A stretch of 64,000 nucleotides of DNA, taken from assembly GCA_964370855.1 (NCBI GenBank), contig CAYJMF010000011.1, forward strand, positions 1-64,000, in the 5' to 3' direction. The stretch is from JAKLKS01 sp964370855 (lineage in GTDB: Bacteria; Planctomycetota; JAJSAM01; JAKLKS01). Position 1 is the first letter of the stretch, and every line of letters begins with the position of its first letter. The position numbers were made by a program, and so were the translations under genes. Below the pieces are notes generated by a model. It was not told where the DNA came from, made no database searches, and saw only the letters and a program-made list of their open reading frames with translations. Shown piece by piece: positions 1-7,511 of the stretch.

Positions 1-116
1 CAACGATCCTCTCGATCCACCGACCGGTCCCCGATTCCCGACGCCTTCCAGGACCATGCCTCCCCCCCTCCCCCTGTGCTACACTTCCCCCCGTCTTCCA
101 TAGAGGAGGAGATTCC

Positions 117-968
117 ATGCTTCGCCGCCCGAGCCTCGCCTTCGCGCTGACCTTCTCGGCCCTGGCCTCCGTCGCCTCCGCCGGGTTCGCACAGGACGCG
201 CGCCTCGACCCTCCCGAAGGCGCGGAGGAGGCCCCCGCCCCCGCCGCTCCCGCCGCGGAGGAGGTGGACACCCGGGTCGATCTCAAGGGCAACCGGTTCA
301 GCGTCACCCTCAAGAACGGCAACATCCTCGTGGGCGTGATGCCCAACGGGCTCGTCTGGGAGAAGCCCGACGAGCTGGGGATCTACACCGTGGCGAAGGA
401 CTCCGACGCCGGCGTCGGGATCCGGCTCTACTACGTCCTCAACATGGACGGGGATCTCTTCATCAGCCGCGGCGACATCGGCCTCGACGACCGCCGCAAG
501 CTCCAGGTCCGGGATCTCGGCGAGCTGACGGAGGCCCAGAAGGCGGAGATCCGGGAGCGCATCCTGAGCGATCGCCGCAAGGTGATCGAGGATCGCGAGA
601 CGCGGATCAACGAGGAGCTCGCCCGCATCACCGCCGAGGAGGAGAAGGCGAAGGAGGGCGAGGAGGACGCCGAGGGCGAGGGGGATGCGGAGAAGAAGCC
701 CGACAAGGAGGCCGACGAGGCGGCGGAGGACGCGAGGCGCGGCGACGAGCTCCTCGCGAGGTTCCCCGACCCCGACTGGAGCGAGAAGCGGCTGAAGGAG
801 ATCCTCCGCAGGGAGGTCGTCAACCACATCTTCCGCAACGACGAGGAGCGGGATTTCATCGACGGCTTCAAGCTGTGGAAGGCCGCCCTGGAGCGGAAGC
901 AGGCCGCGGAGAAGGGGAAGACGAAGGAGCCCGTGAAGGAGCCGGTGAAGGAGACGGGCGGCAAGTAG
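117..968 (+). CDS. Exported charged hypothetical protein
   Basis: I do not recognise this protein. The 283 residues begin with a signal peptide (residues 1-25, cleavage near ASAGFAQ), then a Pro/Ala-rich linker, a compact region at about 50-130, and a long Glu/Lys/Arg-rich stretch (about 135-220) that should form charged helix or coiled coil. The C-terminus is lysine-rich with a repeated KEPVKE motif. The start is supported by GAGGAGGAG a few bases upstream and a TACACT -10-like hexamer at 80-85. It lies just upstream of the lipid A gene lpxK, so a periplasmic or envelope role is plausible but unproven. Confidence 0.8.
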   Translation: MLRRPSLAFALTFSALASVASAGFAQDARLDPPEGAEEAPAPAAPAAEEVDTRVDLKGNRFSVTLKNGNILVGVMPNGLVWEKPDELGIYTVAKDSDAGVGIRLYYVLNMDGDLFISRGDIGLDDRRKLQVRDLGELTEAQKAEIRERILSDRRKVIEDRETRINEELARITAEEEKAKEGEEDAEGEGDAEKKPDKEADEAAEDARRGDELLARFPDPDWSEKRLKEILRREVVNHIFRNDEERDFIDGFKLWKAALERKQAAEKGKTKEPVKEPVKETGGK

Positions 969-982
969 CCGCCTCCCCCTCC

Positions 983-1984
983 TTGCGCCGCGCCGCGACG
1001 GCCGCCGCCTCGGCGGTCCTCTCCGCGGGCACCGCGATCCGGCGCTCCCTGTACGGCGCGGGCCTCCTCCGGATCCGCGTCCTCCCCGCCCCGGTCCTCT
1101 CCATCGGCAACCTCGCCGCCGGCGGCGCCGGCAAGACCCCCCTCGTGGAGCACGTGGTCCGGGAGCTCCGCGCCCTCGGCGCCCGCCCCGTCGTCCTCGC
1201 CCGCGGCTACGGGCCGCTCGTCCCGGGGACGGAACTCAACGACGAGGGATGCGTCCTCGCCGAGAACCTCCCGGGCCTCCGCCAGTACCAGGACCCCGAC
1301 CGCTTCGCCGCGGGGAGCCGCGCCCTGGCCGAGGGGGCGGGGGACTGCTTCGTCCTGGACGACGGCTTCCAGCACCTCCGGTTGTCGCGGGACCTCGACA
1401 TCGTCGCCCTCGACGCGCGGGACCCCTTCGGCGGGGAGGTCCGCCGCGAGGGGAGGGGAGGGCTCCGCCGGGCCGGCTTCGCCGTCCTCACCCGGGCCGG
1501 ACGGGCCTCCCCCGCGGAGCTCGCGGCGGCGAGGAGCGCGGTTGCGGCCCTCCTGGGGAAGGAGCCGGCGGTGGCGGACCACGAGCCCACCTCCGTGGTC
1601 CCCCTCGGCGGCGGGGAGTCCGCCCCCCCGGGCTCCCTCCGGGGGGTCCCCGTCTTCGCCTGCGCCGGCATCGCCGACCCCTCCTCCCTGATCCACACCC
1701 TCGCCGCCCTCGGGGCGCGGGTCGTCGGCTCCCGGGGCTGGCCCGACCACGGGCTCGCCTCCATGGCCGACCTCGGCCCCGCCTTCGAGGAGGCGCGGCG
1801 GGCCGGCGCGGCGCGGCTGGTCGTCACCCAGAAGGACGCCGTGAAGATCGCCGCCGCCGGCGGGGAGGGGCCGCTGCCCGTCTCCTCCCTCCGGATCCGG
1901 CTCGTGTTCCGGGAGGGGGAGGCGGCCCTCCGGTCCGCCCTCGGCGCCGCGCTTGAGGTCGGCCGGCGGCGGGTCCGCGCGTAG
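983..1984 (+). CDS. lpxK: Tetraacyldisaccharide 4'-kinase LpxK
   Basis: LpxK phosphorylates the 4' position of the lipid A disaccharide at the inner membrane using ATP. The Walker A motif GGAGKTP is at residues 47-53, preceded by the family's SIGNL strand. The Asp-rich motif DDGFQH and the late VTQKDAVK motif are also typical of LpxK. I chose the TTG at 983 because it puts the P-loop where the family has it (about residue 45-55) and avoids a long overlap with the upstream gene; an in-frame GTG at 875 is the alternative. The length of 333 residues is normal. It is the first LPS gene of a run reaching 8932. Confidence 0.93.
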   Translation: MRRAATAAASAVLSAGTAIRRSLYGAGLLRIRVLPAPVLSIGNLAAGGAGKTPLVEHVVRELRALGARPVVLARGYGPLVPGTELNDEGCVLAENLPGLRQYQDPDRFAAGSRALAEGAGDCFVLDDGFQHLRLSRDLDIVALDARDPFGGEVRREGRGGLRRAGFAVLTRAGRASPAELAAARSAVAALLGKEPAVADHEPTSVVPLGGGESAPPGSLRGVPVFACAGIADPSSLIHTLAALGARVVGSRGWPDHGLASMADLGPAFEEARRAGAARLVVTQKDAVKIAAAGGEGPLPVSSLRIRLVFREGEAALRSALGAALEVGRRRVRA

Positions 1985-1987
1985 AAT
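1982..1987 (+). promoter_or_regulatory. TAGAAT -10-like hexamer before lpxL
   Basis: TAGAAT overlaps the lpxK stop codon and ends 9 nt before the ATG at 1997. No purine-rich ribosome site is visible in between, so a leaderless or very short-leader transcript is possible. There is no clear -35 element. Confidence 0.45.
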
Positions 1988-1996
1988 CCCGTTCCC

Positions 1997-2959
1997 ATGG
2001 GAAAGCGCAACGACTCCATCACGGCGGGCGAGGAGAGGAAGCCGACCCTCGGCCACCGTCTGGAGTACCTCGCCGTCCGCGCCTTCGCCTTCGTCATGCT
2101 CTCGACCGACGTGGGCGGGGCGGCCCGCATCGGCTCCTTCCTCGGCGGCCTCGTGGGACGGGTGGACCGGAGGCACCGGTTCACCGCCATGGAGAACCTC
2201 CGGCGCGCCTACGGCGGCTCGATGTCCGAGCGGGAGATCGCACGCACGGCGATCCGCGTCTACCAGCGGATCGGGGTGACGGCGGCGGAGTTCCTCCACG
2301 GGCCGCGGCGCCTCCGCGGCCGGGCCGTCCGGAAGTGGTTCGCGGTCCAGGGGGTCGATGAGATCCTCCGCGCCACCGGCGGCGGGCCCGTCGTCTTCCA
2401 CGGCGCCCACCTCGGGAACTGGGAGCACCTCATCGCGGCGGCCAGGACCGTGGGCATGGAGATCGTCCCCGTGGCCCGCCCCCTCGACAACCCCCTGCTG
2501 GACCGCTGGGTGGCCTCCATCCGCGCCGCCACGGGGACCCTGCCCACGCCGAAGTACGGGGCCCTCCGGAGCCTCATCCGCGTGATCCGCGACGGGCGCT
2601 GCGTCGGAATCGTGGCGGACCAGAACGGGGGCCGCGGCGGGACCCTCGCGTCCTTCTTCGGGAGGCCCTGCTCCACGCAGTCGGCGGGGATCACGCTGGC
2701 GCGGCGGATGCGCATCCCCTGGGCCTTCGGCTGCCTCGAGCGGGGGAGGGTCGGCGTGCACCGCCTCCGGGTCGGCCCGCCCCGCCTCGTCCCCGACGAC
2801 GACGCCGGGGAGCAGGCGGAGGTCGAGGAGCTCAACCGCCAGGTCGAGGCCGCCGTGCGGCGGAGGCCGGAAGACTGGATGTGGCTGCACCGGCGGTGGA
2901 GGATCAAGGCCGACTGGGGATTCCCCGTGGAGCCCACGGAGGGAGGACGGAAGCGATGA
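1997..2959 (+). CDS. LpxL/HtrB-type lipid A acyltransferase
   Basis: This 320-residue protein belongs to the Kdo2-lipid A lauroyl/myristoyl acyltransferase family, which adds secondary acyl chains to lipid A at the inner membrane. The catalytic H-x4-E motif is visible as HLGNWE, with His138 and Glu143. The later DQNGGRGG and FFGRPCSTQSA segments match the conserved acceptor region of the family, and the end (PEDWMWLHRRWR) is the usual C-terminal signature. Which acyl chain it transfers cannot be read from the sequence. It overlaps the next gene by 4 bases (ATGA). Confidence 0.92.
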   Translation: MGKRNDSITAGEERKPTLGHRLEYLAVRAFAFVMLSTDVGGAARIGSFLGGLVGRVDRRHRFTAMENLRRAYGGSMSEREIARTAIRVYQRIGVTAAEFLHGPRRLRGRAVRKWFAVQGVDEILRATGGGPVVFHGAHLGNWEHLIAAARTVGMEIVPVARPLDNPLLDRWVASIRAATGTLPTPKYGALRSLIRVIRDGRCVGIVADQNGGRGGTLASFFGRPCSTQSAGITLARRMRIPWAFGCLERGRVGVHRLRVGPPRLVPDDDAGEQAEVEELNRQVEAAVRRRPEDWMWLHRRWRIKADWGFPVEPTEGGRKR

Positions 2960-3930
2960 GCGGACGGGGACGGGACGCGAAGCCCTTCGACCTCCGGCGC
3001 GTGCGGACCGCCCCGCTGAAGGGGCGGCGCTCCCTCGTCACCGTCGAGGGGTTCGGGAGGCCCGCGGCCCCCGGCGCCCGGCTCGACGCCTTCCTCGACG
3101 GGATGCCGCGCTTCCTCGGGATGGAGAGCCTCCGCTCCCTCGCCGCCGCCGTCGGGGATTCCCGCCGCCGGGGCCGCGGCGTCGCCGCCGCCATGGGGGG
3201 CCACGTCGTGAAGACCGGCTGCTCCCCCTACGTGCTCGACCTCATGGAGCGGGGCGTCGTCACGTCCCTGGCCATGGCCGGCTCCACGGCCATCCACGAC
3301 CTCGAGATCGCCATGGTCGGCGAGACGAGCGAGGACGTGGCCGCGGGCCTCGAGGAGGGGGAGTACGGCACCTCCGACGAGACGGGGCGCTGGTTCGCCG
3401 CCGCCGCCGCGGAGGGGGCCGGGGACGGGATCGGGCTCGGGCGCGCCCTCGGGAACGTCATCGCGCGGAAGCGGTTCCCCCACCGGCGCCGCTCGCTGCT
3501 GGCGGCGGCGGCCCGCCTCGGGATCCCCGCCACGGTGCACGTGGCCGTGGGCACGGACATCGTGCACATGCACCCCGCCTGCCGCGGCGCCGAGCTCGGC
3601 GAGGCGACCTTCACGGACTTCCGCATCGCCTGCTCCGTCGTTGCGGGCCTCTCCGGCGGCGTCTGGCTCAACCTCGGCTCCGCCGTGGTCCTGCCGGAGG
3701 TGTTCCTCAAGGCCGTCACCGTGGCCCGCAACACCGGGCACCCCGTGAAGGACCTGACCACGGGCTCCTTCGACATGTTCCGCATGTACCGCCCCGAGAC
3801 GAACGTCGTGAAGCGCCCGCCGAAGAGGGGGTACTCCCTCCTCGGCCACCACGAGATCCTCATCCCGCTGTTCCACGCGCTGGTCGTGCGGGAGTGCGGC
3901 CGCCGCCGCCCCCGCGGGAGGAAGCGTTGA
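2956..3930 (+). CDS. Deoxyhypusine-synthase-like protein
   Basis: The 324-residue protein resembles the deoxyhypusine/homospermidine synthase superfamily (NAD-dependent aminobutyl transfer). Visible parallels are GGHVVKTG, a LAMAGSTAIHDLEIA segment, the GETSEDVA motif, GTDIVHMHP, and a late GSAVVLPEVFLKA segment. Bacteria lack eIF5A, so the classical eukaryotic reaction is unlikely; a polyamine-related or unknown reaction is more likely. GGGAGG sits upstream of the ATG at 2956, which overlaps the lpxL-like stop; its own stop overlaps the hldE start. Translational coupling on both sides places it in the LPS operon. Family membership is fairly sure, substrate unknown. Confidence 0.75.
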   Translation: MSGRGRDAKPFDLRRVRTAPLKGRRSLVTVEGFGRPAAPGARLDAFLDGMPRFLGMESLRSLAAAVGDSRRRGRGVAAAMGGHVVKTGCSPYVLDLMERGVVTSLAMAGSTAIHDLEIAMVGETSEDVAAGLEEGEYGTSDETGRWFAAAAAEGAGDGIGLGRALGNVIARKRFPHRRRSLLAAAARLGIPATVHVAVGTDIVHMHPACRGAELGEATFTDFRIACSVVAGLSGGVWLNLGSAVVLPEVFLKAVTVARNTGHPVKDLTTGSFDMFRMYRPETNVVKRPPKRGYSLLGHHEILIPLFHALVVRECGRRRPRGRKR

Positions 3931-5408
3931 AGCCCGCCCGCCCCCTGCCCGAGGTGCTCCGCTCGCTGCGCCGCCCGACGGTGGCGGTGGTGGGGGACCT
4001 CCTGCTCGACCGCTACCTCTTCGGCGCCGTGGGGCGGGTCTCCCCGGAGGCGCCGGTCCACGTGGTGCGCGTGGAGCGCGAGGAGGAGCGGCCCGGGGGG
4101 GCGGGGAGCGTCGCGGCCCTGCTCGGCGGGCTCGGCGTGCGCTGCCGGTCCGTCGGGATCGTGGGCCGGGACGGATCCGGCGACAGGATGATCGCCCTTC
4201 TGCGCGCCTCGGGGGCCTCCACGGCGGGGGTGATCCGCCTCGCCGGGCGGCCGACGACGGTGAAGACCCGCATCGTGGCGCGCAACGCCTCGGGCTTCCA
4301 GCAGGTGATGCGGGTGGACCGGGAGGAGGACGCGCCGCTGCGCCCCTCCGAGGTGCGGGCGCTCTCGGCGGCGGCCCGCCGCGCGCTCCGCGGCGCCCGG
4401 GCCGTCGTCCTCAGCGACTACGCCAAGGGGGCGCTCCCCGACCCGGTGCTCCGGGCGGTCCTCGCGGAGGCGCGGCGGCGGCGCATCCCCGCCCTGGTGG
4501 ACCCGAAGCGGGCCGACTTCCGGGCCTACGCCGGGGCCACCGTCGTCACGCCGAACCGCGCCGAGACGGAGCGGGCCGCGGGGGCGCGCATCGCCACCGT
4601 CGCCGACGCGGAGCGGGCCGGCCGCCGCCTCGCGCGGCGGCTCGGCCTCGAGGCGGTCCTCGTCACCCTGGATCGCGACGGGCTGGTGCTCGTCCCCCGG
4701 GAGGGCCCCCCGGTCCACGTGGCCTCGGTGCCCCGGGAGGTCTTCGACGTCACCGGCGCGGGCGACATGGTCATCGCGGCGGCGGCGGCGGCGCTCGCCT
4801 CGGGGGCGACCCTCGAGGAGGCGGCCCGCCTCGCCAACGTGGCGGCGGGCATCGAGGTGGCGCGCTTCGGCGTCGTCCCCGTCACCCGGGACGAGATCCT
4901 CGAGGCGGTCCACGCCCCCGGTTCGGACACGGCGCGGAAGGTCCTCCCGCTCCCGGCGCTCCGCGAGGCGCTCCGCGCCCGCCGGGCCCGCGGGGAGCGC
5001 ATCGTTCTCACCAACGGCTGCTTCGATCTCCTCCACGTGGGGCACCTCCGCTACCTCGCGGCGGCCCGCGCCGAGGGGGACCTCCTCGTGGTGGGGCTCA
5101 ACTCCGACGCGTCGGTGCGGCGGCTGAAGGGGCGGGGGAGGCCCGTTGTCCCCTTCGGCGAGCGGGCGGAGACCCTGGCCGGGCTCTCCTGCGTGGACTT
5201 CGTCGTCGGCTTCGGGCAGGACACGCCGGAGCGGCTGGTGAAGGCCGTGGACCCCCACGTGCTCGTCAAGGGGGAGGACTGGAGGACGAAGGGGGTCGTG
5301 GGGCGGGCCCACGTCGAGGCGCGGGGCGGCCGGGTGGTGCTCGCGAGGATGGTCCCCGGGCGCTCGACGACCGCACTCATGGAGAGGATCCGGAGGGGGG
5401 CGCGGTGA
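3927..5408 (+). CDS. hldE: Bifunctional heptose kinase/adenylyltransferase HldE
   Basis: HldE makes ADP-heptose for the LPS inner core: its N-terminal PfkB-like domain (about residues 1-325) phosphorylates D-glycero-D-manno-heptose 7-phosphate, and its C-terminal domain (about 340-493) adenylylates the 1-phosphate. The kinase part shows the RPGGAGS sugar-binding turn and the DVTGAGD catalytic motif. The nucleotidyltransferase part shows TNGCFDLLHVGH, the HxGH motif. I chose the TTG at 3927, which overlaps the previous stop (TTGA) and follows GGGAGGA. The length of 493 is close to that of enterobacterial HldE. A second, split set of the same two activities lies at 6004-7511. Confidence 0.93.
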   Translation: MKPARPLPEVLRSLRRPTVAVVGDLLLDRYLFGAVGRVSPEAPVHVVRVEREEERPGGAGSVAALLGGLGVRCRSVGIVGRDGSGDRMIALLRASGASTAGVIRLAGRPTTVKTRIVARNASGFQQVMRVDREEDAPLRPSEVRALSAAARRALRGARAVVLSDYAKGALPDPVLRAVLAEARRRRIPALVDPKRADFRAYAGATVVTPNRAETERAAGARIATVADAERAGRRLARRLGLEAVLVTLDRDGLVLVPREGPPVHVASVPREVFDVTGAGDMVIAAAAAALASGATLEEAARLANVAAGIEVARFGVVPVTRDEILEAVHAPGSDTARKVLPLPALREALRARRARGERIVLTNGCFDLLHVGHLRYLAAARAEGDLLVVGLNSDASVRRLKGRGRPVVPFGERAETLAGLSCVDFVVGFGQDTPERLVKAVDPHVLVKGEDWRTKGVVGRAHVEARGGRVVLARMVPGRSTTALMERIRRGAR

Positions 5409-5992
5409 AGGCGAAGCGGGCGGTCCTCCTCGACCGCGACGGCACCATCATCGACCAGGACGGCTACCTCGGCGATCCCGCCGGGGTGCGGCTGCTGCCC
5501 GGTGCGGCGGCGGCCCTGAAGGCGGTGGGCGCCGCGGGCTGGGAGCGCATCGTCGTCTCCAACCAGTCGGGGGTCGCCCGCGGGCTCTTCACCGTCGAGC
5601 AGTACGCGAAGGTGGAGGAGGCGGTGCGCGGGGCGCTCCGTCGTGAGGGGGCGGACCTCGAGGCGGTCCACGTCTGCCACCACCTTCCCGGGGCGCCGGA
5701 CCTCCGCTGGTCCCTCGTCTGCGACTGCCGGAAGCCGAAGCCCGGCCTCCTCCTCCGCGCCGCGAAGGAGCGCGGCCTCGACCTCTCCCGGTCGGTCCTC
5801 GTCGGCGACGCGGCCCGGGACATCGAGGCGGGCCGCGCCGCGGGGGTGGCCGCCTGCGTCCTCGTCCGCACGGGGAAGGGGCTCGCGACGGAGCGCCTGC
5901 TGACGGGGACGGAGGCGCCGGACGCCGTGCTCGACTCCCTCGCCGCGCTCCCGGCCTGGCTGGAGGCCCGCTTCCCCGGGCCCCGCGGGTAG
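5405..5992 (+). CDS. gmhB: Heptose-1,7-bisphosphate phosphatase GmhB
   Basis: This 195-residue HAD-family phosphatase removes the 7-phosphate from D-glycero-D-manno-heptose 1,7-bisphosphate between the two HldE steps. Motif I is LDRDGT near residue 8, followed by SNQSG, then the CDCRKPKPG and VGDAARDIEAG motifs typical of GmhB. The GTG start overlaps the hldE stop (GTGA). The cysteine/histidine cluster HVCHHLPG...CDC is the usual zinc-binding loop of GmhB enzymes. GmhA, which makes the first heptose phosphate, is not in this window. Confidence 0.93.
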   Translation: MKAKRAVLLDRDGTIIDQDGYLGDPAGVRLLPGAAAALKAVGAAGWERIVVSNQSGVARGLFTVEQYAKVEEAVRGALRREGADLEAVHVCHHLPGAPDLRWSLVCDCRKPKPGLLLRAAKERGLDLSRSVLVGDAARDIEAGRAAGVAACVLVRTGKGLATERLLTGTEAPDAVLDSLAALPAWLEARFPGPRG

Positions 5993-5995
5993 GAT
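5990..5995 (+). promoter_or_regulatory. TAGGAT -10-like hexamer before second heptose kinase
   Basis: TAGGAT begins in the gmhB stop codon and ends 8 nt before the ATG at 6004, with no Shine-Dalgarno between them. It could give the second heptose pair its own start within the operon. Confidence 0.4.
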
Positions 5996-6003
5996 TCCCG
6001 GCC

Positions 6004-7038
6004 ATGCCCGTCCCTCCCGAATCCGCGGCCCGGTACGAGACGCTGCTGCGCCGCTTCCCGAGGGTGCGCATGGGCGTGGTCGGCGACTTCCTCGCCGACC
6101 GCTACATCTTCGGCGCCCCGTCGCGGCTCTCCCGGGAGGCCCCCGTCGTGATCCTCCGCTGGGAGGGGGAGCACATCGGCCCCGGGGGCGCGGCCAACGC
6201 CGCGGCGAACCTCGCCGCGCTGGGGGCCCGGGTCTCCTGCGCCGGGGTCCTCGGGCAGGACGTCTCGGGCCGCGCGCTGCGCGCCCGCTTCGCCGCCGAC
6301 GGGATGGACGTGGAGCACCTCTCCCTCTCCCGCGCCGCCCGGACCGTGGAGAAGACCCGCATCCTCGCCGGCGACCGGCACCGCTCGAAGCAGCAGGTCA
6401 TCCGCGTGGACCGGGAGCCCTCGGGGCCCCCCTCGCCGGCGGCGGAGCGGGCGGTGCTCGCGGCGGTGCGGCGGCTCAACGGGAAGCTCGACGGATGGCT
6501 CGTCTCCGACTACGGCTACGGCGGCGTGACGCCGCGCGTCTTCGAGGCCCTGCGCGAGGGGCCGGGGGGGGCGAAGCGGATCGTCGTGGTGGACTCCCGC
6601 CGCCGCGGCGCGGAGTTCTCCGGGGCGACGGCGCTCACCCCCAACGAGGACGAGGCCGCCGAGGCGGCGGGGCTCCCCGTGGGGAGCCGCGCCGAGGTGG
6701 AGGCCTGCGGCGCGGAGCTCCTCCGGCGGTCCGGGGCGGCCCACGTCCTCATCACCCGCGGGAACCAGGGGCTCGCGCTCTTCACCCGCGGGGAGCGGCC
6801 GGTCTTCGTCCCCGTGAGCGGCGGGAACGAGGAGATCACGGACAACAACGGGGCCGGCGACACCGTGGCGGCGACGCTGGCCGTGGCGCTGGCGGCGGGG
6901 GCCTGCGGCATCGACGCGGCCCGCCTCGCCAACCACGCCGGCGGCGTCGTCGTCATGAAGCCCGGCGCGGCGACGCTCACGCCGGCGGAGCTCCGCCGGC
7001 AGTACCGCGCCCACGGCGCCCCCGCGGGGAAGCGGTGA
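6004..7038 (+). CDS. Second heptose-7-phosphate kinase (PfkB family)
   Basis: This 344-residue PfkB-family kinase is closely similar in layout to the kinase half of HldE. It has GDFLADRYIFG at the N-terminus, GPGGAANAAANLAALG for the sugar pocket, KTRI/QQVIRVDRE in the lid region, and NNGAGDT with the catalytic Asp near residue 285. It therefore probably phosphorylates heptose 7-phosphate at C1. Its stop overlaps the GTG of the next gene, which encodes a separate nucleotidyltransferase, so the pair reproduces HldE as two proteins. It may act on a different anomer or isomer from the fused enzyme; the sequence does not tell. Confidence 0.85.
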   Translation: MPVPPESAARYETLLRRFPRVRMGVVGDFLADRYIFGAPSRLSREAPVVILRWEGEHIGPGGAANAAANLAALGARVSCAGVLGQDVSGRALRARFAADGMDVEHLSLSRAARTVEKTRILAGDRHRSKQQVIRVDREPSGPPSPAAERAVLAAVRRLNGKLDGWLVSDYGYGGVTPRVFEALREGPGGAKRIVVVDSRRRGAEFSGATALTPNEDEAAEAAGLPVGSRAEVEACGAELLRRSGAAHVLITRGNQGLALFTRGERPVFVPVSGGNEEITDNNGAGDTVAATLAVALAAGACGIDAARLANHAGGVVVMKPGAATLTPAELRRQYRAHGAPAGKR

Positions 7039-7511
7039 GCGGGCGCTTCGTCCCCGACCACGGGGAGCTGGAGCGGCTCGTCGCGGCGGCGAAGGCCGCG
7101 GGGAAGCGGGTCGTCTTCACCAACGGGGGGTTCGAGATCCTCCACGTGGGCCACGTGCGTTCCCTCGCCGACGCGCGGAGCCGCGGCGACCTCCTGCTCG
7201 TGGCCGTGAACTCCGACGCCTCCATCCGGCGGAACAAGGGGCCGGGGCGGCCCGTGGTGCCGGAGGCGGAGCGGGTCGAGGTGCTCTGCGCGCTCTCCTG
7301 CGTGGACCTCGTGACGGTCTTCGACGACCCGACGGTGGACGGGCTCCTGCGTCTCCTCCGCCCCCAGGTGCACGCCAAGGGGCGGGACTACACGGCGGAG
7401 AACCTGCCGGAGCGGGAGACGGTGAAGGAGATCGGCGCGGAGATCGCCATCGTGGGCGATCCCAAGGACCACGCGACGAGCGATCTCCTGGAGCGGATCC
7501 GCCGCTCGTGA
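7035..7511 (+). CDS. Second heptose-phosphate nucleotidyltransferase (RfaE2-like)
   Basis: This 158-residue cytidylyltransferase-like protein has FTNGGFEILHVGH, with HVGH at residues 37-40 as the HxGH nucleotide-binding motif, and VNSDASIRRNKGPGRPV, typical of the HldE C-domain. It should add an NMP to heptose 1-phosphate. The GTG start at 7035 overlaps the preceding stop (GTGA), and its own stop overlaps the next GTG at 7508. Compared with the HldE C-domain it ends in DHATSDLLERIRRS, so the nucleotide or anomer could differ (for example GDP rather than ADP); that is conjecture. Confidence 0.85.
   Translation: MSGRFVPDHGELERLVAAAKAAGKRVVFTNGGFEILHVGHVRSLADARSRGDLLLVAVNSDASIRRNKGPGRPVVPEAERVEVLCALSCVDLVTVFDDPTVDGLLRLLRPQVHAKGRDYTAENLPERETVKEIGAEIAIVGDPKDHATSDLLERIRRS

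Noticed and set aside
431..2890. Minus-strand open frame opposite lpxK and lpxL.
   Set aside because: Shadow of GC-rich coding sequence on the other strand; no motifs, no plausible start.
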